Shown: in pieces, positions 1-7,335 of the stretch
Numbering within the stretch: position 1 is the first letter of the stretch
Layout of the letters: the number at the start of each line of letters is the position of its first letter
Assembly: GCA_038211295.1 (NCBI GenBank)
Contig: JBBQVS010000041.1
Coordinates: 1 to 32,595 of the forward strand
Source: JBBQVS01 sp038211295
GTDB taxonomy: Bacteria > Chloroflexota > Ktedonobacteria > Ktedonobacterales > Ktedonobacteraceae
Length of the DNA: 32,595 nt
Reading direction: 5' to 3'
The notes under the pieces: generated by a model
The model's input: only the letters and a program-made list of their open reading frames with translations
Told to the model about the DNA's origin: nothing
Databases searched by the model: none
Made by a program: the position numbers and the translations under genes

Positions 1-1
1 C

Positions 2-148
2 ATGACAGGATTGGCACAAGGCACGTCACAACATGCGTTCATCACCGCACGCATGGAGAATATCGAGCGATGCCGCGAGCGACTCGTAACCGTTGTTGGC
101 CCCGAACAGGCGACCCGACTGGTCGTAGAAGTCCTGGAGAAAGCCTAA
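2..148 (+). CDS. Small hypothetical protein (possibly 5'-partial)
   Basis: A short open frame runs from an ATG at base 2 to the TAA at 146-148 and gives 48 residues ending in VVEVLEKA. The frame may begin before the window, so the ATG may be internal. The product is rich in charged and aliphatic residues and looks helical; I do not recognise a family. Its stop overlaps the ATG of the next gene in a TAATG arrangement, which argues that both are translated and coupled. Base use is coding-like. It is real or the tail of a longer gene with moderate certainty; no function can be assigned. Confidence 0.5.
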   Translation: MTGLAQGTSQHAFITARMENIERCRERLVTVVGPEQATRLVVEVLEKA

Positions 149-378
149 TGAGCATCTACGATCAGAAAACGCAACCGCTTCCCACTATACTCGCGATCTT
201 GTACGCCAACGAGACGTTTGAACAGCGCTGTCGTCGCGTCTACGCCTTTGCCCGGCGCACAGGAGACCGCTACCTGTTTGTCTTTAATAAAGACGACAAA
301 CGCCGCCGTCAGGTGTTGGGCCTTCCCCCACGCACCCCTACCCTATCCACTCATCGCGTACAAGTGAAGAGAAAGTAG
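148..378 (+). CDS. Small hypothetical protein, basic C-terminus
   Basis: A 76-residue protein starts at the ATG (148-150) that overlaps the previous stop, implying translational coupling. A longer frame opens at 70, but the overlap start is more plausible because the upstream stretch is already coding in another frame. The sequence has a central aromatic and arginine-rich part (around RRVYAFARRTGDRYLFVF) and a basic tail ending VQVKRK. No membrane segment or known motif is visible. It sits in a run of three small plus-strand genes that may be the end of an accessory or plasmid-like module. Function unknown. Confidence 0.55.
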   Translation: MSIYDQKTQPLPTILAILYANETFEQRCRRVYAFARRTGDRYLFVFNKDDKRRRQVLGLPPRTPTLSTHRVQVKRK

Positions 379-398
379 TATAGAAAGGATGTCACACT

Positions 399-872
399 AT
401 GAAATATTACACTTCTAGCGAATATGACCCCTCACAAAAAGAGGCAATTTTGCGTGAAACGCAGCAAGAGCGGGCGCGAGACACCGCCGACTTCGAGCAG
501 GGCAAAGCGTTTGGCTTTCACGTCTTTGAAAAAGTGTATCAGCATCCCATCTTGACCGACCAGCAAACGCGTGACATGCTCATCTCCATGATGAACGATA
601 CGACCAATTCGAGTATGTGGAACGCGGGCTATGTTATCGGGTGGACGAAGGCGTATCATCAGCAAAAACACATTGAGCCGCCCGTGCCGCCGCATCTCTA
701 CGCCGAGCTTTCGCGACAACTCTACGTCGCGCACCTGCTGACCTTCATTGTCGAGGGAACCCTGACGCTCCGTGAAGCGGCGGACGAAGTTGATAATTCC
801 ATGAACGACACGCGTGCGGCAAAACACGTTGCCATCCATGCACAGCATAATCCTCTTCAAGCATGTCAATAG
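399..872 (+). CDS. Hypothetical protein, 157 aa
   Basis: An ATG at 399 is preceded by a GAAAGGA-like ribosome site at about 384-390. The product is soluble, mostly helical and rich in His, Gln and charged residues, with a middle part resembling YVIGWTKAYHQQKH and a helical segment near VEGTLTLREAADEVD. I do not recognise a family, and no signal peptide or membrane span is seen. It lies 20 nt behind the preceding small gene, so the three probably share a transcript. A 154-residue frame on the opposite strand (432-896) is taken as a shadow because it lacks a convincing ribosome site. Confidence 0.6.
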   Translation: MKYYTSSEYDPSQKEAILRETQQERARDTADFEQGKAFGFHVFEKVYQHPILTDQQTRDMLISMMNDTTNSSMWNAGYVIGWTKAYHQQKHIEPPVPPHLYAELSRQLYVAHLLTFIVEGTLTLREAADEVDNSMNDTRAAKHVAIHAQHNPLQACQ

Positions 873-920
873 CGCAATTCCTTCGTTATCACACAATCTA
901 ACTTCGCCCCCCCACCCAAA

Positions 921-936
921 AGCCGCGCAGGCGGCT
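921..936. other. Short GC hairpin after the small-gene cluster
   Basis: A 6-bp stem (AGCCGC / GCGGCT) with a 4-nt loop lies 48 nt after the stop at 872. On the minus strand it is followed by TTTT, so it could act as a weak terminator there; no T tract follows on the plus strand. The rest of 873-954 holds nothing recognisable. Confidence 0.35.
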
Positions 937-954
937 CCACCCGTCGTATAGTAG

Positions 955-975
955 TGACAGGGCTTGCCCCTGTCA
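955..975. repeat. Hairpin repeat, copy 1 (TGACAGGG-cttgc-CCCTGTCA)
   Basis: An 8-bp perfect inverted repeat with a 5-nt loop sits at the start of a pyrimidine-rich repetitive tract. A closely similar palindrome with the same GGCTTGCCCC core occurs at 7179-7203 between rpe and leuA, so this is a small dispersed intergenic repeat. Role unknown. Confidence 0.6.
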
Positions 976-1120
976 TGTTCCTCTCACGCCACTCTCTCAT
1001 ATTCCTCCTCTCACGCCACTCTCTCACGCCACTCTCTCATCTTGCCCCTGTCATATTCCTCTCTCATGTCCTCCTCTCATGTTTCTTCTGCCATATCCCC
1101 CATCTCATCTTGCCCCTGCC
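963..1120 (+). repeat. Pyrimidine-rich imperfect tandem repeat
   Basis: The plus strand is almost free of G outside short cores and carries recurring pieces. CTCTCACGCCACTCTCTCAT occurs exactly at 981-1000 and 1021-1040, with a 13-nt partial copy at 1008-1020. CTTGCCCCTGTCAT-type units start at 963, 1041 and (diverged) 1109, giving periods of 78 and 68 nt. C/T-rich sequence with weaker similarity continues to about 1170. Short frames across the tract (Ser/Leu/His/Pro-rich) look like repeat translation rather than genes. A further copy of the unit occurs near 7189. Confidence 0.65.
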
Positions 1121-1181
1121 ATACCCCGCCTCTCATGTCACCCTCTCACACGCTCCCATGCCCTCTCGCCCGATGCTAAGC

Positions 1182-1209
1182 TTGCATTCCCCCACCCATG
1201 TGCTATAAT
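1182..1209 (+). promoter_or_regulatory. Candidate sigma70-type promoter upstream of tal
   Basis: TTGCAT (1182-1187) and a consensus TATAAT (1204-1209) are separated by 16 nt. Transcription from here would start near 1216 and give a leader of about 277 nt before tal. The leader has no recognised riboswitch. A weaker pair nearer the gene (TTCAAA 1436-1441, TAAAAT 1458-1463, 16-nt spacer) is possible. Confidence 0.55.
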
Positions 1210-1492
1210 ATATACGTTAGTGTACAAGATACAATAATTCAAATATCCCGCAAGGGTTGTAATAGACAAGCGTTTTGTGCCTTGATATGGTGGGACTCGA
1301 CAACCGCTCGCTGAGCAAATCTTGTAGCGAACACAACGGGAGCGTCCAAAGTGTGTCAGGAAGAGGCTCACGTTCGTGTACAATGTAGGGCAGCACGTAG
1401 AGGTACAACGAGCAGTGCTTTAGTATACAGCACCGTTCAAAACAAGATACAGGCGCGTAAAATACAAGAGAGCCGTATCTAAGGAGGATTTC

Positions 1493-2638
1493 ATGAGTAA
1501 TCCATTACAAGAACTTCAACAACAGGGACAGAGCGTGTGGTACGACAACATTGACCGCGCTCAACTTCAGTCTGGTCAATATCAGCGCATTCTAACAGAA
1601 ATGGGCATCGTCGGCGTCACCTCTAACCCGTCTATCTTTGGCAAATCGATTAGCACAGGCCACGCGTATGACGAGCAGATAAGCCAGCTTCTCAGCAAAG
1701 GCAAAGATACAAGCGATGTCTACGAGAACGTGGTCATTCAAGACATTCGCACCGTCGCCGACCTGCTGCGTCCAGTTTTCGAGCGTACACAGGGACAGGA
1801 CGGTTATGTTAGCCTTGAAGTCTCGCCCGACCTCTCACACGACACGGAGGGTATGCTCTCTGAGGCGCGTCGCTTCTGGAAAATGGTCGAACGCCCCAAC
1901 TTGATGATTAAAATTCCCGCGACCCCCGAAGGCATTCCCGCCGTCAAGCAGGCCATCAGCGAGGGGATCAGCGTCAACGTAACACTCATCTTTTCGCTCG
2001 ATAGCTACCGCGCGGTTGCCGAGGCGTACCTGAGCGGTCTGGAGGAGCGCAATCGACGGGGCGAGGATATCAGCAAGATCGCGTCTGTCGCCAGCTTCTT
2101 CGTGAGCCGCGTCGATACGCTTGTAGATCAGTTGCTGGAAGACAAAATCAAGGCGAGCAGCGACACCAACGAGCAGCAGAAACTCAAAGCACTCGAAGGT
2201 AAAGCCGCGATTGCTAATGCCCGCCTCGTCTATCAGGAGTTCAAGCGTATCTTCAATTCGCCACGCTTCGAGTCGCTCAAACATGCAAGCGCGAACTTAC
2301 AGCGTCCCCTATGGGCCAGCACCAGCACCAAAAATCCTGCCTACCGTGACGTGCTCTACGCAGAAGAACTGATTGGCTCAAACACCGTTGACACGATGCC
2401 GCTTGAAACCATCGAGAACTTCCACGATCATGGTAAGGTCAGTATGACCATCGAGAACGACATTCAGGGAGCGAAAACCCTGTTTGCGTCACTCGAAGAG
2501 CAGGGTATTCACTACGAACAAGTTACGCAACAGTTGCTCGATGAGGGTGTCAAAAAGTTCGCTGATGCCTTCCATCAGCTGTTCAACGACATCAAGAGCA
2601 AACAACAGGGAATCAAAGAGGGTCAGGCGACTAAATAA
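1493..2638 (+). CDS. tal: Transaldolase
   Basis: This enzyme of the non-oxidative pentose phosphate pathway moves a dihydroxyacetone unit between sedoheptulose-7-phosphate and glyceraldehyde-3-phosphate in the cytosol. The N-terminal stretch around residues 41-50 (GVTSNPSIFG) and the Schiff-base lysine in NLMIKIPAT (Lys140) are visible, followed by SVNVTLIFS and FFVSRVD strands of the TIM barrel. At 381 residues it matches the longer actinobacterial/cyanobacterial subfamily. An AAGGAGG site at about 1481-1487 supports the ATG at 1493. It is followed by a strong hairpin terminator, so it is probably transcribed apart from zwf although the two are functionally linked. Identification is firm. 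Confidence 0.95.
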   Translation: MSNPLQELQQQGQSVWYDNIDRAQLQSGQYQRILTEMGIVGVTSNPSIFGKSISTGHAYDEQISQLLSKGKDTSDVYENVVIQDIRTVADLLRPVFERTQGQDGYVSLEVSPDLSHDTEGMLSEARRFWKMVERPNLMIKIPATPEGIPAVKQAISEGISVNVTLIFSLDSYRAVAEAYLSGLEERNRRGEDISKIASVASFFVSRVDTLVDQLLEDKIKASSDTNEQQKLKALEGKAAIANARLVYQEFKRIFNSPRFESLKHASANLQRPLWASTSTKNPAYRDVLYAEELIGSNTVDTMPLETIENFHDHGKVSMTIENDIQGAKTLFASLEEQGIHYEQVTQQLLDEGVKKFADAFHQLFNDIKSKQQGIKEGQATK

Positions 2639-2645
2639 AGCTACG

Positions 2646-2706
2646 TGCGGGCCTGCTGTCAGCTTTTTTCGCTGCGTTCAGTAGGCCCGCATGAACATTT
2701 TTCGGT
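2646..2706 (+). terminator. Intrinsic terminator after tal
   Basis: A 13-bp stem (2646-2658 with 2679-2691, one G-T pair) carries a 20-nt loop and is followed within a few bases by ATTTTT. It lies 8 nt after the tal stop. Confidence 0.75.
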
Positions 2707-2731
2707 AGTGTCTGGCAAAAGTCATGTATTA

Positions 2732-2760
2732 TTGCGAAACACGACCAATCGCTATACAAT
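2732..2760 (+). promoter_or_regulatory. Candidate promoter of the zwf-opcA-pgl-rpe operon
   Basis: TTGCGA (2732-2737) and TACAAT (2755-2760) are 17 nt apart, which gives a leader of about 47 nt to the zwf ATG. A second pair, TTGACG (2772-2777) and TATACT (2796-2801), has an 18-nt spacer but would start the RNA inside the ribosome site, so it is less likely. Confidence 0.5.
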
Positions 2761-2813
2761 ACAACCGATGTTTGACGTTTATAAAAAATAGTTACTATAC
2801 TAGGAGAAGTTTC

Positions 2814-4367
2814 ATGCCTCAGCGAAGCGTAGTCGAGGCGCCCAACCCCTTCCGCGAGGGGCTACGCATCAAACAAAGCACAGAACCATGTGTAATGGTC
2901 ATCTTCGGGGCAACAGGTGATCTCACTCATCGCAAGCTACTGCCAGCACTGTACAATCTCGCGCTGGAGCATCCCCTGCCAGCCGGCTTCTCTGTCGTAG
3001 GGTTCGCACGCCGACCCTATAGCGACGAGGAGTTCCGTCAGCAGGCACTCGATTCCATCAACGAGTATTCGCGGCAGAAGCCAGTGAATCCGCAAGTATG
3101 GGAAAGTTTTGCCTCTGGCATTCACTACCTGCAATCGAACTTTACGGAGCAAGAGGGCTACGAGAAACTCAATACGCTCCTCAATAAGCTCGATCAGGAG
3201 CGCGGCACAAGCGGCAATCGCATTTTCTACCTCTCAACACCACCAAGCCAGTACCCTGAAATCATTCAACGTCTGGGCGCGGCGGGTTTGAACCGCAACC
3301 GCAAAGGATGGACACGTATCATTATCGAGAAGCCTTTCGGTCATGATCTCGCCTCGGCCCGTGAGCTAAACCGTACCGTCGGCAAGGTCTTTAAGGAAGA
3401 ACAGGTCTATCGTATTGACCACTATCTGGGCAAAGAAACGGTACAGAACATTCTTGTCTTCCGACTCGCCAATGGCATCTTTGAGCCAGTCTGGAACCGC
3501 CGCTATGTCGATCATGTCCAGATCACTGTGGCGGAAAACCTGGGCCTTGAGGGACGCGCAGGCTACTATGAAGAATCGGGAGCTATTCGTGACATGGTGC
3601 AAAACCATATGTTACAATTGCTTACATTGGTCGCGATGGAGCCACCGATTGCTTTCGATGCCAACTCTGTGCGCGACGAAAAAGTGAAGGTACTGCACGC
3701 GCTACAGCCGTTGGCGGGACGCGATGTGCAGGCGCATACCATTCGCGCACAGTACGGTGCCGGCTGGGTCGCGGGTCGCCAGGTTCCCGGCTACCTTCAG
3801 GAAAAGGGCGTCGCTTCGGCCTCCTCAACCGAAACCTACATCGCGATGAAGATGTTTATTGACAACTGGCGGTGGGCGGGCGTTCCCTTCTACCTGCGTA
3901 CAGGCAAGCATTTGCCAAAGCGTGTAACCGAAATCGCGATTCAGTTCAAACAGGCACCGCTTATGATTTTCAAGCGCACCAACGAGGCACAGGGGCAGAT
4001 GGAGCCAAATGTACTCACACTTCGCATTCAGCCGGATGAGGGCATCTCGCTCAAATTTGGCGCGAAGGTTCCCGGTACAGACCTGCAAATTCGCCCCGTG
4101 AACATGGACTTTTTCTATGGCTCTTCCTTTGTGCGCCAGCAGCCAGAAGCATACGAGCGACTCATCCTCGACTGTATGCTTGGTGACTCGACGCTCTTCA
4201 CACGCAGTGACGAGGTAGAAGCCGCGTGGACATTCATTCAAGGTATTCTTGAGGAGTGGAAGAACGAGCCACGCGAGTCTATTCTTACGTATGAGTCTGG
4301 TACATGGGGTCCCCAGTACGCCGACGAGTTCATCTGGCGCGATGGACACAGATGGCGCCGTCCATAG
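2814..4367 (+). CDS. zwf: Glucose-6-phosphate dehydrogenase
   Basis: This enzyme oxidises glucose-6-phosphate to 6-phosphogluconolactone with NADP+, the entry step of the oxidative pentose phosphate pathway. The ATG at 2814 is chosen over the upstream in-frame ATG at 2724 because AGGAGAA lies at 2802-2808 and the extra residues are not family-like. The 517-residue product shows the nucleotide-binding GATGDL motif at residues 32-37, EKPFG near 172-176 and the catalytic RIDHYLGKE at 200-208. It leads a compact set with opcA, pgl and rpe, so its maturation factor and the next enzyme are co-expressed. Identification is firm. Confidence 0.96.
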   Translation: MPQRSVVEAPNPFREGLRIKQSTEPCVMVIFGATGDLTHRKLLPALYNLALEHPLPAGFSVVGFARRPYSDEEFRQQALDSINEYSRQKPVNPQVWESFASGIHYLQSNFTEQEGYEKLNTLLNKLDQERGTSGNRIFYLSTPPSQYPEIIQRLGAAGLNRNRKGWTRIIIEKPFGHDLASARELNRTVGKVFKEEQVYRIDHYLGKETVQNILVFRLANGIFEPVWNRRYVDHVQITVAENLGLEGRAGYYEESGAIRDMVQNHMLQLLTLVAMEPPIAFDANSVRDEKVKVLHALQPLAGRDVQAHTIRAQYGAGWVAGRQVPGYLQEKGVASASSTETYIAMKMFIDNWRWAGVPFYLRTGKHLPKRVTEIAIQFKQAPLMIFKRTNEAQGQMEPNVLTLRIQPDEGISLKFGAKVPGTDLQIRPVNMDFFYGSSFVRQQPEAYERLILDCMLGDSTLFTRSDEVEAAWTFIQGILEEWKNEPRESILTYESGTWGPQYADEFIWRDGHRWRRP

Positions 4368-4471
4368 AGTGTCCGCCTTCATAAAACGGCTCGTGACGAC
4401 GAACAATGATACTACGATGCGGTAGTCTAGTACGAACAACGCAGTTCATGACGACGGAAGGGGATTTGCCA

Positions 4472-5743
4472 ATGCTCAACGATAGTTCTAATTTGACAGG
4501 TCCACGCCTGCCCTGGGCAGGAAAACAGGTGCGTACAGAGCGCGTCGAGGATGAGCTTTCTCATCTTTGGCGCATGTCCTCCGACAATGTACGCACCAGC
4601 CAGAATATCAACGTGCGGACAAGTGTCCTCAACCTCGTTGTGTGTACTCCCGATGTGGAGTCAGCACAACGTGCCAGTGCGCTCATCCGCGATCTCTCTA
4701 GCACCCACATCGCACGCGTGACCATTCTCATTCTCGACAGCAGCCTGCCCGACCTGGTGGCAACCTGGATTACCACACGCTCATTTCCGGTTATTTCAGA
4801 TGTCACTCGCCACACGTTCGAGCAAATCACGCTTATGGTAAACGGTTCTGCCGTTCAGGCCATCGCGAATATTGCCCAACCTCTGCTCAAACCCGATCTG
4901 CACACCTATCTCTGGTGGCTCAATGACCCACCAACCAACCCTGCTCTGTTTGATGCTCTATTAAAACTCAGTAATCGCTTTATCATCGACTCTAGCGGCT
5001 TCATGACGCCGGAAGAAAGCTTGCACACACTCTCGACGCTGGTACAAAACATTCCCGATAGCGGTCTGAGTGACCTCAACTGGGGCCGCATCACGCCCTG
5101 GCGCGAACTTGTCGCTCAGTTCTTCGATACCACAGAGTATCGCCCCTATCTTTCAGGCATCAACACTATCGAGATTGAACACGCGGCAGAACCTTTCGCG
5201 GCACTCACACGCACGGAACAGGGAGACGTTTCTCCAAACGCCGCATGTGCGCTTCTACTCGCCGGATGGCTCAAAACACGCCTCGGTTGGACATACTCCT
5301 CGGCAAGCCCGAACGCGAAAGATACACACGAAACGACTACTGGTACACATACCTGGCATATGCAAAGAGGCACAGGCTCGATACGGGCCGTAAACGCGAA
5401 TGGCAGCAAACCAAGCGGCACTAGCAGTCGCTCACAGGCAACCCTGCACATTCGCCCTCGCATAAGTTCCGATATGCGCCCCGGCTCGCTTTGCATGGTT
5501 CGTATGACAGGAACAATGGGCAGCAAACGAGCGGTCTTTATCATCAATAGCGAAAATGATCCCGGTCATGTTCAAACTTCCGTCACGCTCGAACTCGAAA
5601 CACGTCTACAGCGCACAGTGAGCATGACAACGTATAAGGTGAGCAGACTTTTGCATGACGAACTGGAAATTATTAGTCGCGATCACCTCTATGAAGAGAC
5701 ATTGCAAGAGATACGTGAATTACTCTCACAAGAGAGTAAATAG
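4472..5743 (+). CDS. opcA: Glucose-6-phosphate dehydrogenase assembly protein OpcA
   Basis: OpcA proteins, known from cyanobacteria and actinobacteria, promote assembly and redox-dependent activation of Zwf. The 423-residue product has the expected length and a family-like middle (LNLVVCTPDVESAQRASALI, then TYLWWLNDPP). I chose the ATG at 4472 because GAAGGGG lies at 4457-4463; the frame stays open upstream to 4406, and an ATG at 4448 is an alternative. A poorly conserved low-complexity Ser/Thr stretch lies near residues 280-330. It follows zwf by about 100 nt and is followed by pgl after 11 nt. Context makes the call strong. Confidence 0.88.
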   Translation: MLNDSSNLTGPRLPWAGKQVRTERVEDELSHLWRMSSDNVRTSQNINVRTSVLNLVVCTPDVESAQRASALIRDLSSTHIARVTILILDSSLPDLVATWITTRSFPVISDVTRHTFEQITLMVNGSAVQAIANIAQPLLKPDLHTYLWWLNDPPTNPALFDALLKLSNRFIIDSSGFMTPEESLHTLSTLVQNIPDSGLSDLNWGRITPWRELVAQFFDTTEYRPYLSGINTIEIEHAAEPFAALTRTEQGDVSPNAACALLLAGWLKTRLGWTYSSASPNAKDTHETTTGTHTWHMQRGTGSIRAVNANGSKPSGTSSRSQATLHIRPRISSDMRPGSLCMVRMTGTMGSKRAVFIINSENDPGHVQTSVTLELETRLQRTVSMTTYKVSRLLHDELEIISRDHLYEETLQEIRELLSQESK

Positions 5744-5754
5744 GAGGTATTTTC

Positions 5755-6498
5755 ATGGCAAGTTCGATATTCATTGCACCCGACGCGGATGCGCTTAGCC
5801 ACGAGGCCGCACGCTATATTGTGCGCGTCGCGACTGAGGCCATTACGGCAAACAGGCGTTTCACACTGGCCCTCTCTGGCGGCTCCACACCCAAGAAGCT
5901 CTATGGCCTGCTCGCAGAAGAACCCTATCGCGGCCAGATCGATTGGACACTCGTCGATATCTTCTGGTCTGACGAACGCTCCGTCCCGCCTGACAGCGAG
6001 GATAGCAACTACCTGATGGCGCAACAGGTCTTACTCAGTAAAATACCTGTTCCCGCGAACCAGATTCACCGTATGCCTGCCGATCAAACCGATCAAGATG
6101 CAGCATCATATGCGTACACGCTTGAAATGCAACAGACCTTCAGCACAGACGGCGTACCAGCCTTCGACTTGATTCAACTTGGCATGGGGCCAGAGGGCCA
6201 TACCGCCTCGCTTTTCCCACACCAGTCCTCCCTGCACGAGCAGCAACGCCTGGTCATGCCTGTCACTGTACCAAAGCCGCCACCACCACGCCTCACGTTC
6301 ACGCCGCGCCTCCTCAACGCCGCGCACCACGTTCTCTTTCTAGTAACGGGCGCGGAGAAGCAGGACGCGGTTGCCGCCGTTCTAAAGGGCGAGTTTCAGC
6401 CGGACGAGTATCCCGCGCAAATTGTGCAACCAACTAAAGGCGAGGTCACATGGATGTTAGACCCAGCCGCAGCCGGAAAAATTCAGGGGAACGCATAA
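5755..6498 (+). CDS. pgl: 6-phosphogluconolactonase
   Basis: Hydrolyses 6-phosphogluconolactone made by Zwf. The 247-residue product shows the sugar-isomerase-like fold motifs of the Pgl family: LALSGGSTPKKLY near residue 40, DIFWSDERSVPPDSEDSNY, and GMGPEGHTASLFPH around residues 142-155. A strong AGGAGGT site lies just before the ATG, only 11 nt after opcA. Its TAA overlaps the ATG of rpe (TAATG), which indicates translational coupling. Identification is firm. Confidence 0.94.
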   Translation: MASSIFIAPDADALSHEAARYIVRVATEAITANRRFTLALSGGSTPKKLYGLLAEEPYRGQIDWTLVDIFWSDERSVPPDSEDSNYLMAQQVLLSKIPVPANQIHRMPADQTDQDAASYAYTLEMQQTFSTDGVPAFDLIQLGMGPEGHTASLFPHQSSLHEQQRLVMPVTVPKPPPPRLTFTPRLLNAAHHVLFLVTGAEKQDAVAAVLKGEFQPDEYPAQIVQPTKGEVTWMLDPAAAGKIQGNA

Positions 6499-7154
6499 TG
6501 ATTAGCATTGTTCCCTCAATTCTTTCCGCCGACTTCACACGCCTGGGTGAGCAGGTACGCGCGGTAGAGACGGCAGGAGCGCAGCGTATCCAGATTGATG
6601 TCATGGACGGTCATTTCGTCCCAAATATCACTATGGGGCCAATGGTTGTCGAAGCGGTGCGACGTTGCACAACACTTCCCCTTGAAGCACACTTGATGAT
6701 TACCAACCCAGAACAGTACATAGAGACATTTGCCAGAGCCGGTGCGGACATTATTATAGTGCATCAAGAGGTTAGCCCACACCTGCACCGTATCGTGCAG
6801 CAGATCAAGAAACTGGGCAAGAAGGCCGCCATCGCCCTCACACCCTCAACGCCCCTTATCTTGCTTGACGACATCCTTCCATTGCTGGATATGGTACTTA
6901 TCATGACCGTCAATCCTGGCTTTGGTGGGCAAGACTTTATTCCTGAGATGCTCCCAAAAATCGCGCGATTGCGCGGCATCATCACCGCACACAACCTTCC
7001 CTGCGATATCGAGGTTGACGGCGGCATTCATGAAACAACCATTCCGCTCGCGGTGAACGCGGGCGCGAACCTGCTCGTCGCGGGTTCCGCCGTCTATAAC
7101 GACAAGGAAAGCGTCGAACAAACAATGACTCGTCTCAGACAGGCCATTCCATGA
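6498..7154 (+). CDS. rpe: Ribulose-phosphate 3-epimerase
   Basis: Interconverts ribulose-5-phosphate and xylulose-5-phosphate. The start is the ATG overlapping the pgl stop; the in-frame ATG at 6450 lies inside pgl and is unlikely. The 218-residue TIM barrel has the metal-binding and phosphate-binding signatures VPSILSADF, QIDVMDGHFVPNITMGP, LEAHLMI, VNPGFGGQ and EVDGGI. It closes the pentose phosphate operon; 6-phosphogluconate dehydrogenase and transketolase are not in this window. Identification is firm. Confidence 0.95.
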   Translation: MISIVPSILSADFTRLGEQVRAVETAGAQRIQIDVMDGHFVPNITMGPMVVEAVRRCTTLPLEAHLMITNPEQYIETFARAGADIIIVHQEVSPHLHRIVQQIKKLGKKAAIALTPSTPLILLDDILPLLDMVLIMTVNPGFGGQDFIPEMLPKIARLRGIITAHNLPCDIEVDGGIHETTIPLAVNAGANLLVAGSAVYNDKESVEQTMTRLRQAIP

Positions 7155-7178
7155 TATAAACTCTTGACAGCGAACTGG

Positions 7179-7203
7179 CATGACGAGGCTTGCCCCCGTC
7201 ATG
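7179..7203. repeat. Hairpin repeat, copy 2
   Basis: CATGACG (7179-7185) and CGTCATG (7197-7203) form a perfect 7-bp inverted repeat around AGGCTTGCCCC. The core and the following CTCCCTCAC match the repeat at 955-985. It lies 25 nt after rpe and could contribute to termination, though no T tract follows. A weak TTAGCA (7244-7249) / TATAAC (7268-7273) pair with an 18-nt spacer may be the leuA promoter. Confidence 0.55.
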
Positions 7204-7335
7204 CTCCCTCACACCCTCCGTTTCCGCAGCCAGCACACAACTATTAGCAAAATATGATATCCTCTTCTATAACAGTACAAAACAACGACACGTTGCTTTA
7301 TCCCAAACTATACCCTGCCAGGAAGGACTTTTTTT

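Noticed and set aside
963..1120. Possible CRISPR array
   Set aside because: The repeats are imperfect, overlap and have no unique spacers of constant length; no cas gene is present.
954..1208. Plus-strand frames of 71-84 codons in the pyrimidine-rich array
   Set aside because: They simply translate the C/T-rich repeats into Ser/Leu/His/Pro strings and lack ribosome sites.
3825..4439. 204-codon minus-strand frame
   Set aside because: Lies antisense within zwf, which is unambiguous; no independent start signal.
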